The notes: a model not told the origin generated them from the sequence alone. A stretch of DNA of 64,000 bases from Chloroflexus aurantiacus J-10-fl (GCF_000018865.1 NC_010175.1:1488001-1552000); one strand, 5' to 3'; positions 54,787 to 64,000 are shown, counted from the first letter of the stretch. Translations and numbers: made by a program.

Positions 54787-56184
54787 ATGCGTCGCATCTT
54801 TGCGCTACCGCTTGCGATTATTAGCCTGATCAGCCTCACCCTGAGTGCGTGTGGTTCATCAACCCCTCAGACTGCTCAACCACAAATCGTTACTCAAATC
54901 GTTCGGGAAACCCAAATTGTTGAAGTCGAAAAGACGGTTGAGGTCGTCGTCACACCAACACCTGGCCCCCATCCTGAAGCTGTCATCAGTGGGGTGGAAG
55001 AGGGAGCAGAAATTACCTTCTGGACATTCTACCTCTCACCAACATTTGATCAGTACATCAAAGACACCATAGCGCGTTTCAATGAAGCCTATCCGGGTGT
55101 TAAGGTCAGATGGGAAGACCGTCAGGCTACCTTGCAAGAAGAGTACCGCAACAGTCTAGCCGCCGGTAATGCCCCAGATGTCGTCAACATTCCAACCGAT
55201 TGGGTTCTGGAGTTTGCCCAAAAAGGGCAGCTCTTGAATATGAGCGAAGCCTTACCGCCAGAGGTGCAGAAACAGTATTTTGAAGGTCTCTTCAATCAGG
55301 TTAATGTTGGCGGTGCCAGCTATCAGGTGCCGTGGTATCAGGCAGTCGATGGGTATCTGGTGAACAAGCAGCTCCTGACACAAGCCGGATTGACCATCGA
55401 CGACCTACCCAAAACCTTCGACGAACAGAAAGAGTTCTGTGCCAGAGTGAAAGCCGCGACCGGCATTCCCTGTGGTCTGCGGCTAAATACCGGCAATTTG
55501 TTGCAGAGTATGGCCTACGAAGGCAATGTCACGATTATGGATGCCAATGGCCGTTTCGTCTTCGACTCGCCGGAAGCGGTAAGCTGGCTTCAGTACTACG
55601 TCGATATGATCAAGGACGAAACAACTGCGCGTGACATTCTCTTGCTCAACAGCAGTGACGACCGGATCGGTCTGGAGCGCTTCTCGGCAGGGCAAATGCC
55701 GTTTTACGTTACTGGTCCACAATTGATCCGATTGGTGCGTGAGAGCAATCCCGGATTATACGGCTATCTGGCAATGGTTCCCCGGGCAGTAGGGCGCTCT
55801 GGAAAGCTCCCGCCGGTCTCGATGTCAATTGTCGTATCGAAGAATACCAAGTATCCTCGTGCAGCGGCGGCACTGGCTGTGTTCTTCACCAATCCTCGGA
55901 GCATGCTTGAATTCTCGAAACTGGTGCAAATCTTTCCTTCCACTCCAGCCTCTTATGATGATCCCTTCTTCACACAGCCACCGGTCGCAATTGAAGATCA
56001 GATCCGGCCAATTGCGCGTGACATTATCGCACGGCAAAGCAATATTTTGCCCGAAATCCCGCGCTTGAACGAGGTGAATGAGATTGTACGTCAGGCGATT
56101 GAAGCAGCCATTTTCGGCGGTGTACCGGCAGAACAGGCGCTAAAAGATGCCGTTACGCAGGCGAATACGTTGATCGGAAAGTAG
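54787..56184 (+). CDS. Sugar ABC transporter solute-binding lipoprotein
   Basis: 465 residues from the ATG at 54787 with AAGGAGA upstream. Signal peptide with lipobox LSAC, a Thr/Val/Gln-rich linker with repeated 'IV.ETQIVEVEKTVEVV' (charged, coiled), then a family 1 binding protein ('EITFWTFYLSPTFDQYIKDT'). It would capture mannose/hexosamine-type oligosaccharides for the two permeases that follow. A strong hairpin lies 31 nt after its stop. Confidence 0.92.
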   Translation: MRRIFALPLAIISLISLTLSACGSSTPQTAQPQIVTQIVRETQIVEVEKTVEVVVTPTPGPHPEAVISGVEEGAEITFWTFYLSPTFDQYIKDTIARFNEAYPGVKVRWEDRQATLQEEYRNSLAAGNAPDVVNIPTDWVLEFAQKGQLLNMSEALPPEVQKQYFEGLFNQVNVGGASYQVPWYQAVDGYLVNKQLLTQAGLTIDDLPKTFDEQKEFCARVKAATGIPCGLRLNTGNLLQSMAYEGNVTIMDANGRFVFDSPEAVSWLQYYVDMIKDETTARDILLLNSSDDRIGLERFSAGQMPFYVTGPQLIRLVRESNPGLYGYLAMVPRAVGRSGKLPPVSMSIVVSKNTKYPRAAAALAVFFTNPRSMLEFSKLVQIFPSTPASYDDPFFTQPPVAIEDQIRPIARDIIARQSNILPEIPRLNEVNEIVRQAIEAAIFGGVPAEQALKDAVTQANTLIGK

Positions 56185-56215
56185 GGTTAACGACAGACCA
56201 TCGTTTGCCCATTCA

Positions 56216-56241
56216 AACGGGGCGGTCGTTACCGCCCCGTT
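56216..56241 (+). promoter_or_regulatory. Intercistronic hairpin after the binding-protein gene
   Basis: AACGGGGCGGT (56216-56226) pairs perfectly with ACCGCCCCGTT (56231-56241) around CGTT. The permease ribosome site follows at once. The third example in this window of a hairpin directly after a solute-binding-protein gene. Confidence 0.75.
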
Positions 56242-56254
56242 AATGGAGAAAGGT

Positions 56255-57133
56255 ATGAAGGCACGAATATGGTCGCGGGTAACACCTTATCTCTTTTTGG
56301 CACCTGCTCTGATATTTATGAGTGTTTTTACGCTTTATCCGCTAGTGGCAGTAGGATACTACAGTTTCACTGAATACGACATTCTGCGCCCACCAACACC
56401 TGTAGGTTTTGCTAATTATCAACATTTGCTGAATGACAATGTTTTCTGGCTGTCATTGCGCAATTCGTTTGTATATCTCATCGTGACTCCGACCATTATT
56501 ATACTGTCTATTGCCCTGGCGATAGCCCTAAACCGCAAATTACCCGGCATCAGTTTCTTTCGAACACTCTACTACATCCCGGTTATCACCGGTAGCGTAG
56601 CGATTGGCATCGCCTGGCAATTTCTCTTCAACGGCAGCGGTGGGCCAATTAACGGCTTATTGATCTGGTTGGGAGTGATCGAAAAACCGATTGTCTTTTT
56701 AACCGAGCCGGATTTTATCCTACCTATCGCAATGCTGATGACCATCTGGATGGGCGTTGGTTACTACATGGTGATCTTCTTGGCGGCATTACAAAATATT
56801 TCCGAAGATCTCTATGATGCAGCGCTCATTGATGGTTGTAATCGCTGGCAGAAACACTGGCATGTAAGTATTCCCGGTATTCGACCTGCTATAGTCTTCG
56901 TGGCTGTTATCTCCAGTCTAAGTGCGCTCAAAGTATTTGATGAGATTTATATCTTAACAAATGCTACTGGAGGTGTCCTTAATAGTGGATCAACGATAGT
57001 TTTCTATCTGTGGAAGCAAGCTTTTCGCCTGCAAAATGTTGGCTATGCTTCAGCAATAGCGATGGTTTTATTAATCATAACGCTGAGTTTTTCGATTATC
57101 AATGTTCGTCTGCTTGAGCAGCGTGATGATTAA
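56255..57133 (+). CDS. Sugar ABC transporter permease, MalF/UgpA type
   Basis: 292 residues from the ATG at 56255 (GGAGAAAGGT upstream; ATG at 56243 also open). Six TM helices and EAA motif 'YDAALIDGCNRWQKHWHVSIP'. Pairs with the next permease. The operon has no ATPase gene. Confidence 0.93.
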   Translation: MKARIWSRVTPYLFLAPALIFMSVFTLYPLVAVGYYSFTEYDILRPPTPVGFANYQHLLNDNVFWLSLRNSFVYLIVTPTIIILSIALAIALNRKLPGISFFRTLYYIPVITGSVAIGIAWQFLFNGSGGPINGLLIWLGVIEKPIVFLTEPDFILPIAMLMTIWMGVGYYMVIFLAALQNISEDLYDAALIDGCNRWQKHWHVSIPGIRPAIVFVAVISSLSALKVFDEIYILTNATGGVLNSGSTIVFYLWKQAFRLQNVGYASAIAMVLLIITLSFSIINVRLLEQRDD

Positions 57134-57145
57134 GGAGTAGAGTCA

Positions 57146-58012
57146 ATGGCAACTATAGCAAGATCACAAACACTTGCAAACCGTTCACGGATGACGCTCA
57201 GCAGTGCGGCTGGCTGGTATGTTGTATTAGGCATTGCCAGCGTTGTAACAATCTTTCCCTTCTTTTGGTTGGTGACAACGGCATTGAAAGGGCCAAATGA
57301 TGCAGTGTTTAGCTTCCCACCACAATGGATTCCTTATGAGCCAACGTTACATAATTTTACTCGTGTCTGGCAACAAATTACTGTCTGGCGCTTTTTTCTG
57401 AATAGTCTATTTGTCGCAACCTGCACCGTGATCTTGAATGTTACCGTCTCGGCATTGGCTGCATATCCTCTGGCCAAGATGCGGTTTCCAGGACGTGAAT
57501 TAATCTTTTACAGTCTGTTAGCAACGTTGATCGTGCCTCTCGAACTCACTTATGTGCCCGGCTATATCCTGGCAGTACGGGTCTTTCGTTATGATGACAC
57601 CCTTTGGAGTTTGATATTTCCTAACGTCTTCAGTGCCTTCAATATCTTTTTGCTGCGTCAAGCGTTTCAAGCTGTACCAAATGATCTCATCGATGCAGCA
57701 CGGATTGATGGTGCTAGCGAATTACGAATCTGGGCACAAATCGTTTTGCCTACAGTTCGTCCGTCACTGGCAACGGCGGCTGTGTTCACGGGTGTCACCT
57801 CGTGGAACGCACTCCTCTGGCCGTCACTGATGCTGCGGACGCGCGAGATATATACGTTACCGGTTGGTTTGAACACCCTGCGAGGAATGTTTTCTGCAGA
57901 TTTTCGGCTCATTGCTGCCGGAACAATTATTGCAATCATTCCCATATTGATTGGGTTCATCTTTGCCCAACGCTACTTTGTCAGTGGTCTGAGCGGCGCA
58001 GTTAAGGGATAA
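57146..58012 (+). CDS. Sugar ABC transporter permease, MalG/UgpE type
   Basis: 288 residues, AAGGAG before the ATG 12 nt after the preceding stop. Six TM helices and EAA motif 'IDAARIDGASELRIWAQIVLP'. Unlike the homologue at 7079-8143 it lacks the long external insertion after TM1. Confidence 0.93.
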   Translation: MATIARSQTLANRSRMTLSSAAGWYVVLGIASVVTIFPFFWLVTTALKGPNDAVFSFPPQWIPYEPTLHNFTRVWQQITVWRFFLNSLFVATCTVILNVTVSALAAYPLAKMRFPGRELIFYSLLATLIVPLELTYVPGYILAVRVFRYDDTLWSLIFPNVFSAFNIFLLRQAFQAVPNDLIDAARIDGASELRIWAQIVLPTVRPSLATAAVFTGVTSWNALLWPSLMLRTREIYTLPVGLNTLRGMFSADFRLIAAGTIIAIIPILIGFIFAQRYFVSGLSGAVKG

Positions 58013-58084
58013 TAATATCAGGTTCTGTCAAACCCCTGTTGAATAGCAATAGCTCATCGTGTCTTGAAGGAATGGAGATCATCG

Positions 58085-60808
58085 ATGGCGTGCCGCCGTG
58101 CTCATTATGTGCTCAGTACCCACTGGGATCGTGAGTGGTACCGTCCATTTCAACATTTTCGCTATGCGTTGGTAGCATTGCTCGATACTGTGCTCGATGG
58201 CTTGAATAACGGTGCTTTGCCTGGCCCATTTACCACGGATGGTCAGGCCGTTCTCCTGGAAGATTATCTCGAAGTGCGACCGGAGCGTCGGGAACAGATT
58301 GTCACATTAGCCGCTAACGGTAAACTGGTGATAGGCCCGTGGTATGTAGCTCCCGATGAGTTTCTAAGTGGTGGTGAAGCGTTGATTCGTAATCTGCGGC
58401 GCGGTGCTCACGTTGCCCGACAGTTGGGCGGGCAGCCATCACGGGCTGGGCTGGTATGCGATCAGTTTGGGCATATTGGTCAGTTACCTCAGTTACTGGC
58501 CGGGTTTGGGATACACGGGATTCTCCTTTGGCGTGGTACAAACGAGCAAGCCCGCCACTTTCGCTGGTACGGTAGTGATGGCACGATGATGCCGGTCTAT
58601 CGTTTTGGCCGTGTCGGGTATTGTAGTTTTGCCTTCGATGTTCGTCGTGCTGATTTATCCGGCTCTTCGCCTACCCGATCGGAACTTACTGCAAATCTGG
58701 CGGCATTTATTGCTGCTGAAGCTGCCGCTACGTCATTACCATCCATTCTCCTCTTTGATGGTGGTGATCATCTGGCCTGGGATCCACAAGTAACTGAGGT
58801 ATTGCAATCGTATGCCGCAGATCCTGCTGCACCGGTTGAGATCGTTTTCAGCGATCTTGACTCCTACCTTGATGATATTCTGCCACACGTTGATATGATT
58901 ACTACCGAAGCCCGTGGTGAACTACGTGAACCAGCTCTGCCACCTCGTGCTGAAAATGAACAATACCTGATACCTGGGGTCTTGAGTAGTCGGATCGATT
59001 TGAAGCTGGCAAACGCAGCCTGTGAGCAGTTGTTAACTCAATGGGTTGAACCCTTTACCGCCTGGGCACACCTGGTAGCCGGAGCACCGGACGAAGCGGC
59101 ATTTCTGGATGAGGGATGGCGCTGGTTGCTACTAAATCATCCACACGACTCGCTGGGTGGATGCAGTATCGATCTGGTGCATCGGGATATGCGCTACCGC
59201 TATAGCCAGTGCCGGCAAATTGGTGAACTTCTTACAGCCCAGGCTTTACAACGATTAGCCGCAGCCGTTGCTGACTCAGATTCCAATCAGGGCCGACGTT
59301 TAGTCGTCTTTAACCCATTACCTGTATCCGTTCAAGAGACTGTTGAATTAACTATCGAGCTACCCCCAGATTGGCCTGCTTTTGCCGAGTTCTTTGGTTT
59401 TGAGTCATTACCGGCGTTCCGTATCTATGATGCGGACGGACACGAAATTCCTTATCAACGACTTGCTCAGCACCGCCAGCGAACGCGCTTCACCTGCTTC
59501 CCCCACACCTTTCCCGATGTCTATCAGGTCGATGAAGTGAAAGTGAGTCTCCCTCTCTCGCTCCCGCCGTTGGGTTACACTACACTGACGGTTCAGCCGG
59601 GGGATCTCGATCCACTGCCCGCCCATCCGGCCCGGCGAACACCCGCACAACCTATCCGCTATCCAGGACAGGGCATGCTGATTGGTGAACGTCGCATAAG
59701 TAATGGGCGCTTGACGGTCGAGGTGGCTCACGATGGCACTCTGACAATTCATGATTTGGTTCACGGGCAAGAATACCAGGGATTACTTGAGCTAAGTGAT
59801 GACGCCGACATTGGTGATGGCTGGTACCACGGTCCGGCCCTGGCCGGTAACCCAACAGTGAGTAGCACCATGCTCAGTGTGAGCGTCATTCATAATGGTC
59901 CCTTTCTGACGACTCTGCGTGTTCAACGACAACTGCTCGTACCGGCCAACTTTGATTTTAACCTGATGCAGCGAGCCACTCATCTGGTTGAGTTACCGGT
60001 AACCATCGATCTGAGTTTACGCCCTGAGAGCGACCGTCTCGAAATTCAGCTCTACCTCTGTAATACAGCCGCCGATCATCGCTTGCGGCTCCTGTTCCCA
60101 ACCCATGCCCCGGCAACAACCTATCTGGCGGATGGGGCATTTGATGTTGTTGAACGGGCAATTTCGTTACGACCCGATAACTACCGCTATCGTGAACTCG
60201 AAGTAGAAACTCGCCCCCAGCGCAGTTGGACGGCAGTGTTTGCAGACGGACGAGGACTGGCATTGATTGCACCGGGTTTGCTGGAAACAGCGGTGCTTGA
60301 TCGTCCTGATCGAGCGATTGCTCTGACGCTTTTACGGAGCACTCGTCGTACAGTCTTCACCGATGGCGAACCTGATGGATTACTGCTCAACACAGAACTT
60401 CATTACCGCATGTGGTTACTCCCGTTAAGTGCTACACCTGATCGAGCACGCCTCAACCTCCTTGCCCAGCAGTTGGCAGGTGGGATTCAATCAGTGCATT
60501 GTCGTCAACCAGACTATGGTCGACTCCCCCGCACTGCCAGCCTGCTCGTACTTGAAGGTCCGCTGACGTTAAGTTGTCTCAGACTGGCAGCAACACGCAG
60601 AATAGAAGTACGGGTGTTTAATCCGTATGAAACTCCTGAGTCTGGTAAACTCCACCTGGCATTGCCTGTTGAGGCAGCCCAACCGATCACGTTAGCTGGA
60701 GAAGCATTAGCCCCGCCGCAACCCTTGACAGATCGAACCTTACACATTCATTGTGGACCAAAGGAAATTCAAAGCTGGTGGTTCATCATTGGTGAGGAGG
60801 CGACCTAA
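58085..60808 (+). CDS. Glycoside hydrolase family 38 alpha-mannosidase
   Basis: 907 residues from the ATG at 58085 with GGAG eight nt before; a TTG at 58064 is open but poor. The GH38 zinc site begins 'STHWDREWYRPFQHFRY' (His13, Asp15), and the nucleophile is Asp126 in 'GLVCDQFGHIGQLPQLL'. The family's linker and C-terminal beta-sandwich domains follow. No signal peptide, so it acts on imported mannosides in the cytoplasm. Its TAA overlaps the ATG of the next gene (TAATG). Confidence 0.92.
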   Translation: MACRRAHYVLSTHWDREWYRPFQHFRYALVALLDTVLDGLNNGALPGPFTTDGQAVLLEDYLEVRPERREQIVTLAANGKLVIGPWYVAPDEFLSGGEALIRNLRRGAHVARQLGGQPSRAGLVCDQFGHIGQLPQLLAGFGIHGILLWRGTNEQARHFRWYGSDGTMMPVYRFGRVGYCSFAFDVRRADLSGSSPTRSELTANLAAFIAAEAAATSLPSILLFDGGDHLAWDPQVTEVLQSYAADPAAPVEIVFSDLDSYLDDILPHVDMITTEARGELREPALPPRAENEQYLIPGVLSSRIDLKLANAACEQLLTQWVEPFTAWAHLVAGAPDEAAFLDEGWRWLLLNHPHDSLGGCSIDLVHRDMRYRYSQCRQIGELLTAQALQRLAAAVADSDSNQGRRLVVFNPLPVSVQETVELTIELPPDWPAFAEFFGFESLPAFRIYDADGHEIPYQRLAQHRQRTRFTCFPHTFPDVYQVDEVKVSLPLSLPPLGYTTLTVQPGDLDPLPAHPARRTPAQPIRYPGQGMLIGERRISNGRLTVEVAHDGTLTIHDLVHGQEYQGLLELSDDADIGDGWYHGPALAGNPTVSSTMLSVSVIHNGPFLTTLRVQRQLLVPANFDFNLMQRATHLVELPVTIDLSLRPESDRLEIQLYLCNTAADHRLRLLFPTHAPATTYLADGAFDVVERAISLRPDNYRYRELEVETRPQRSWTAVFADGRGLALIAPGLLETAVLDRPDRAIALTLLRSTRRTVFTDGEPDGLLLNTELHYRMWLLPLSATPDRARLNLLAQQLAGGIQSVHCRQPDYGRLPRTASLLVLEGPLTLSCLRLAATRRIEVRVFNPYETPESGKLHLALPVEAAQPITLAGEALAPPQPLTDRTLHIHCGPKEIQSWWFIIGEEAT

Positions 60809-62355
60809 TGAATGCATTGAGTGAACAACTACTAATCTGGTTCGCCGGTGATGAAGTACCATCACATCTGCCGGACCTGATCTTCAACCATCGCGTTGCC
60901 GGTGTGACGCTCTATCGCCACCTCAATGGCGCATCACCAGCCCGTATCCGTGCATTAACCGCGCATTTACAGCAACTGGCAGCAGCCTCGGGCTACGGTC
61001 CTCTCTTAATCGGTGCCGATCAGGAGGGTGGTCAATTGCAAGCCTTACCGGGATTAACCGCTTTTCCCGGTGCAATGGCATTAGGAGCAACCCAATCGCC
61101 AGCTTTGGCCTTTCGTGTTGGCAGTGCAATCGGGGCGGAACTGGCAGCACTTGGGGTTAACCTGGTCTATGCCCCGGTTTGTGATGTTAATACGAACCCA
61201 CAAAACCCGGTCATCGGGATCCGTGCCTTTGGCGATGACCCCAAGATCGTCGGAGTACTGGCTGCGGCAATGATTGCCGGCCTGCAGCAGCATGGAGTTG
61301 CCGCAACAGCCAAGCACTTTCCCGGCCACGGAGATACGTTTGGTGATAGTCATTATGGTCTGGTTAGGGTTAATCACGATTACGAACGATTACAGCACGT
61401 AGAATGGTTGCCATTTTCGGCGGCTATCGAGGCTGGTGTTCAGGCAGTGATGGTTGGACATCTGGCTGTACCTGCATTGCAGGCAGCGGATCGCCCTGCC
61501 ACCCGCGCACCACAGGTCATAGCGCATCTGCGGCATCACCTCGGATTCAGAGGTGTTACGATTAGCGATGCACTCGACATGAAAGCCTTTGCACCTGACG
61601 ATGGATATGCCAGAGCTTTGTCGGAAGCAGTTCATGCAGGTATCGATCTGCTCTTGCTCGGTGCAGGAAATGATCTGGAGCAGACAATAAAGTTTCTCAG
61701 TACAATTGATAGAAACACTAAAAGTACTATTTCCAGCCAGCGCATTGCGGCGCTGCGCCAATGGCTGCGGAATCGTCCTCAACCAGATCTATCAGTTGTC
61801 GGATGTGCAGCTCATCACGCGCTGGCAGATGAGGTGGCGCAGCGCGCATTAACCCTGGTGCGCAATCAGGAAGGCTTATTACCACTACAATTATCAACAA
61901 CAGCCCGTGTCGTGGTAATCATGCCGCAACCCGTTGATCTTACCCCTGCCGACACATCAGCAAGTGAACGGCCTGCACTTGCCGAGGCGATCCTTTCTTG
62001 CCATTCTTATGTTCAGTCCTTCATTATCGATATTGATCCCTCTCCAGCCAGCATTGCCGATATTCTAGCTGCTCTCGCCGAAGCCGATCTGGTGATCATA
62101 GGAACAATCAACGCCCAAACGTATCGTGGTCAGGCTTCGCTCGTACACGAGATCTTTCAAAGAGGCATTCCCCTGATTACCGTAGCATTACGTCTCCCCA
62201 CCGATTTGCTCGCCTACCCGGAAGTGTCAACGCATCTCTGTACTTATAGTTTGCAACCGGTAGCCTTGAAAGCACTTGCTGCTGGCCTATGGGGTGAAAT
62301 TCCATTCCAGGGTAAGCTACCATTACGAGTATTGTCTGAGGAATTTAATGTATGA
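60808..62355 (+). CDS. GH3 beta-N-acetylhexosaminidase (NagZ-like)
   Basis: 515 residues, ribosome site GAGGAGG. NagZ-type residues: substrate loop Lys169-His170 and 'FPGHG' (171-175), the Asp/His pair in 'GDSHYGL' (Asp180, His182) typical of N-acetylhexosaminidases, and nucleophile Asp254 in 'TISDALDM'. A C-terminal alpha/beta domain of about 160 residues lengthens it relative to NagZ of about 340 residues. No signal peptide: cytoplasmic. With the GH38 enzyme it suggests breakdown of N-glycan-like or mannose-GlcNAc oligosaccharides. Confidence 0.9.
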   Translation: MNALSEQLLIWFAGDEVPSHLPDLIFNHRVAGVTLYRHLNGASPARIRALTAHLQQLAAASGYGPLLIGADQEGGQLQALPGLTAFPGAMALGATQSPALAFRVGSAIGAELAALGVNLVYAPVCDVNTNPQNPVIGIRAFGDDPKIVGVLAAAMIAGLQQHGVAATAKHFPGHGDTFGDSHYGLVRVNHDYERLQHVEWLPFSAAIEAGVQAVMVGHLAVPALQAADRPATRAPQVIAHLRHHLGFRGVTISDALDMKAFAPDDGYARALSEAVHAGIDLLLLGAGNDLEQTIKFLSTIDRNTKSTISSQRIAALRQWLRNRPQPDLSVVGCAAHHALADEVAQRALTLVRNQEGLLPLQLSTTARVVVIMPQPVDLTPADTSASERPALAEAILSCHSYVQSFIIDIDPSPASIADILAALAEADLVIIGTINAQTYRGQASLVHEIFQRGIPLITVALRLPTDLLAYPEVSTHLCTYSLQPVALKALAAGLWGEIPFQGKLPLRVLSEEFNV

Positions 62356-63386
62356 CCATTCAACACGAAATTTACGCACAACCCACAGTTATTAGTGAAC
62401 TACTTGAACATGGGTTGGTACAGGCATACCAATTGGCCGCTAAAATTCGCAAGCATGATATCCGTTATGTGTATGCAGCCGGTCGGGGAACTTCTGAACA
62501 TGCCAGTATTTACGGTCAGTATTTGTTCGGGACGCTCAATCGGTTACCGGTAGCGCTAGCTGCGCCATCACTTTTCACTATCTATCAGCAGCCACCAAAC
62601 CTGCGCCACGCATTAGTTATCGGCGTTTCGCAATCGGGGCAATCTCCAGACATTCTGGCAGTGATTGATGAAGCACAACGGCAAGGGGCTCTCACGCTGG
62701 CTATAACCAACGATCCAGCTTCGCCATTGGCTCAGCACGCTGCCCTCCACTTCGACATCGCTGCCGGCCCAGAGTTAGCAGTAGCCGCGACGAAAACCTA
62801 CACGGCTCAACTGACCGCTTTCGCATTGCTGGCAATAGCGCTGGCCGATGATCAGGCAAGATTAACTGAATTGCGCCGACTTCCTGTAGCACTTACTGAA
62901 GCCTTGCAACTCGAAGAAGTTGTAGCAACTGCTGCCAGCCATTTTCGCACGATGTCATACTGTGTAGTACTTGGTCGTGGATTTCAACTGGCAACTGCTC
63001 TGGAATGGTCGCTGAAACTGAAAGAGATGGCCTATGTCGTAGCCGAACGCTACTCTACCGCCGAGTTTCAACACGGCCCAATTGCTCTGATCGAGCCAGG
63101 GTTTCCAGTGCTAGCTGTGGCTACCCGCGATGCTGGCAGTATGTACATCGCCAATCTGCTCGACCGCTTACGAGCCGCTGGCGCTGAATTGCTCGTACTC
63201 AGTGATGATCGCACACTCTTTGCGCACGGTGTTACCGGCTTGCTCATACCCGCAGGTATTCCCGACTGGTTAACCCCCATCGTTACCATCGTTCCGGCAC
63301 AACTATTCTGTTACCATCTAGCCCTGGCACGAGGCGTCGATCCGTTGCATCCCCGCGGGTTACGAAAAATAACACGCACCCACTGA
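62352..63386 (+). CDS. SIS-domain sugar isomerase/deaminase (GlmS C-terminal-like)
   Basis: 344 residues, ATGA overlap with the upstream gene. Two SIS domains: 'GRGTSEHASIYGQYLFG', 'GVSQSGQSPD', 'ATKTYTAQLTAFA' and 'RYSTAEFQHGPIALI'. It lacks the N-terminal glutaminase domain of GlmS and fits the AgaS/NagB-II type aldose-ketose isomerase or deaminase that handles amino-sugar phosphates. In this operon it would turn glucosamine 6-phosphate or a relative into fructose 6-phosphate. Last gene of the operon. Confidence 0.9.
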   Translation: MTIQHEIYAQPTVISELLEHGLVQAYQLAAKIRKHDIRYVYAAGRGTSEHASIYGQYLFGTLNRLPVALAAPSLFTIYQQPPNLRHALVIGVSQSGQSPDILAVIDEAQRQGALTLAITNDPASPLAQHAALHFDIAAGPELAVAATKTYTAQLTAFALLAIALADDQARLTELRRLPVALTEALQLEEVVATAASHFRTMSYCVVLGRGFQLATALEWSLKLKEMAYVVAERYSTAEFQHGPIALIEPGFPVLAVATRDAGSMYIANLLDRLRAAGAELLVLSDDRTLFAHGVTGLLIPAGIPDWLTPIVTIVPAQLFCYHLALARGVDPLHPRGLRKITRTH

Positions 63387-63535
63387 TATGATGAGCCTGG
63401 ATTGGCACCTGCCTGATTGCAACTTATTCATCGTCAGCTCATGATGAAACTGCTAAAAGCACGAAAGCGTCTATCATGCGCAGCAGCTTATCAGCTATGC
63501 TGCCAGCATTTCAGGCGTGAAAGGTCATTTCAGCC

Positions 63536-64000
63536 ATGATTGTCTCGCATCTCGCCAATCTTCAGCGTTCGTATCACCATATTGTGCTTTCACCTCATCT
63601 CGATGACGCTGCCCTCTCCTGTGGCGGTTCACTGGCCGCCGCTGTGGCTGCCGGCGAACCGGTGTTGGTGGTGACGATCTGTACCGCAACGCCACCCACT
63701 GATATGCAATTTAGTGCGCTGGCCCAACAATTTCATGCTGATTGGGGGTTGTCACCGACGATGGTAATGCAGACCCGCTGCCGCGAAGAGGAGACAGCGC
63801 TGTCGATATTGGGGGCCGATGGGGTGTGGGTCGGTGCGCTTGATGCCATCTACCGGATGCCAGAGGTGTACAACAGTCGTGCAGCTCTCTTCGGCGAGCC
63901 GGCTGCTGGTGATCCGCTGTTCACCACTCTTCACGATCTGTGTCACCAGCTTCGCCACCGGTTTCCCCACGCTACCGTCTACGCCCCCTTGGGTGTGGGG
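63536..64000 (+). CDS. PIG-L (LmbE-like) deacetylase family protein, N-terminal part
   Basis: 155 residues to the right edge; the gene continues outside. The zinc signature 'LSPHLDDAALSCGGSLAAAV' (His, Asp-Asp) is the PIG-L family motif, and 'TRCREEETALSILGADGVWV' matches the conserved Arg-rich helix. Such enzymes remove acetyl groups from GlcNAc of glycolipids, LmbE or bacillithiol/mycothiol-type substrates. A deacetylase next to a hexosamine operon fits, although a 149-nt gap separates it. Confidence 0.88.
   Translation, partial: MIVSHLANLQRSYHHIVLSPHLDDAALSCGGSLAAAVAAGEPVLVVTICTATPPTDMQFSALAQQFHADWGLSPTMVMQTRCREEETALSILGADGVWVGALDAIYRMPEVYNSRAALFGEPAAGDPLFTTLHDLCHQLRHRFPHATVYAPLGVG

Noticed and set aside
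1-64000. tRNA or rRNA genes
   Set aside because: No cloverleaf with GTTCGA-type T-arm or rRNA-like conserved stretches was recognised; a covariance scan was not possible here.

Overview
The window looks like chromosomal DNA of a filamentous anoxygenic phototroph of the Chloroflexus type. This is inferred from moderately high G+C, monoderm-style lipoproteins, DUF11/HYR surface proteins with short basic C-termini, LysW-type amino-acid kinase, many sugar ABC systems and long hairpin-rich spacers. No rRNA, tRNA, phage, CRISPR or transposase gene was recognised.

Layout. (1) 1-1.8 kb: the 3' end of an acyl-CoA ligase and a long non-coding stretch with a MITE-like element. (2) 1.8-11.9 kb, minus strand: a beta-glucan utilisation operon (LacI regulator interrupted by an in-frame TAA, sugar-binding lipoprotein, two permeases, GH3, GH16, GH3) with LacI-type operators upstream. 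(3) 12-12.9 kb: a second MITE-like element and a 64-bp direct repeat. (4) 12.9-21.2 kb, minus strand: a Liv-type ABC transporter operon with two CoA ligases (acyl-CoA synthetase and PaaK-like), probably for uptake and activation of an organic or aromatic acid. (5) 21.7-23.8 kb: a LysZ/ArgB-family kinase and a divergent cell-wall amidase. (6) 24.3-36.9 kb: surface proteins, namely a three-gene operon (giant DUF11 protein, DUF11 protein with an LPQTA sorting-type tail, C25 cysteine peptidase), a small alpha/beta hydrolase and an HYR-repeat protein. (7) 38-45.9 kb, plus strand: a complex I/group 4 hydrogenase-like membrane module (large subunit with all four Cys, two antiporter-like subunits, a HyfE/NuoK-like subunit and a NuoH-like subunit) followed directly by an ABC-2 transporter. 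No small subunit or ferredoxin subunit is present. (8) 45.9-50 kb: an M23 lipoprotein, then a strong promoter, a structured RNA-like leader with an intrinsic terminator, and a PLP-dependent decarboxylase. (9) 50.7-63.4 kb, plus strand: a tightly packed mannose/hexosamine-glycan operon (ROK regulator, AGE epimerase, DUF4127, ABC importer, GH38, NagZ-like GH3, SIS protein). A truncated PIG-L deacetylase gene ends the window.

The most interesting signals are: the hydrogenase-like module without a small subunit; two inverted MITE-like elements with terminal inverted repeats and apparent 8-9 bp target duplications; a structured leader between a near-consensus promoter and a terminator; a perfect hairpin immediately downstream of all three solute-binding-protein genes; a shared C-terminal tail (aromatic/hydrophobic, Pro, then a final Arg) on the surface proteins; and the point-nonsense LacI gene.
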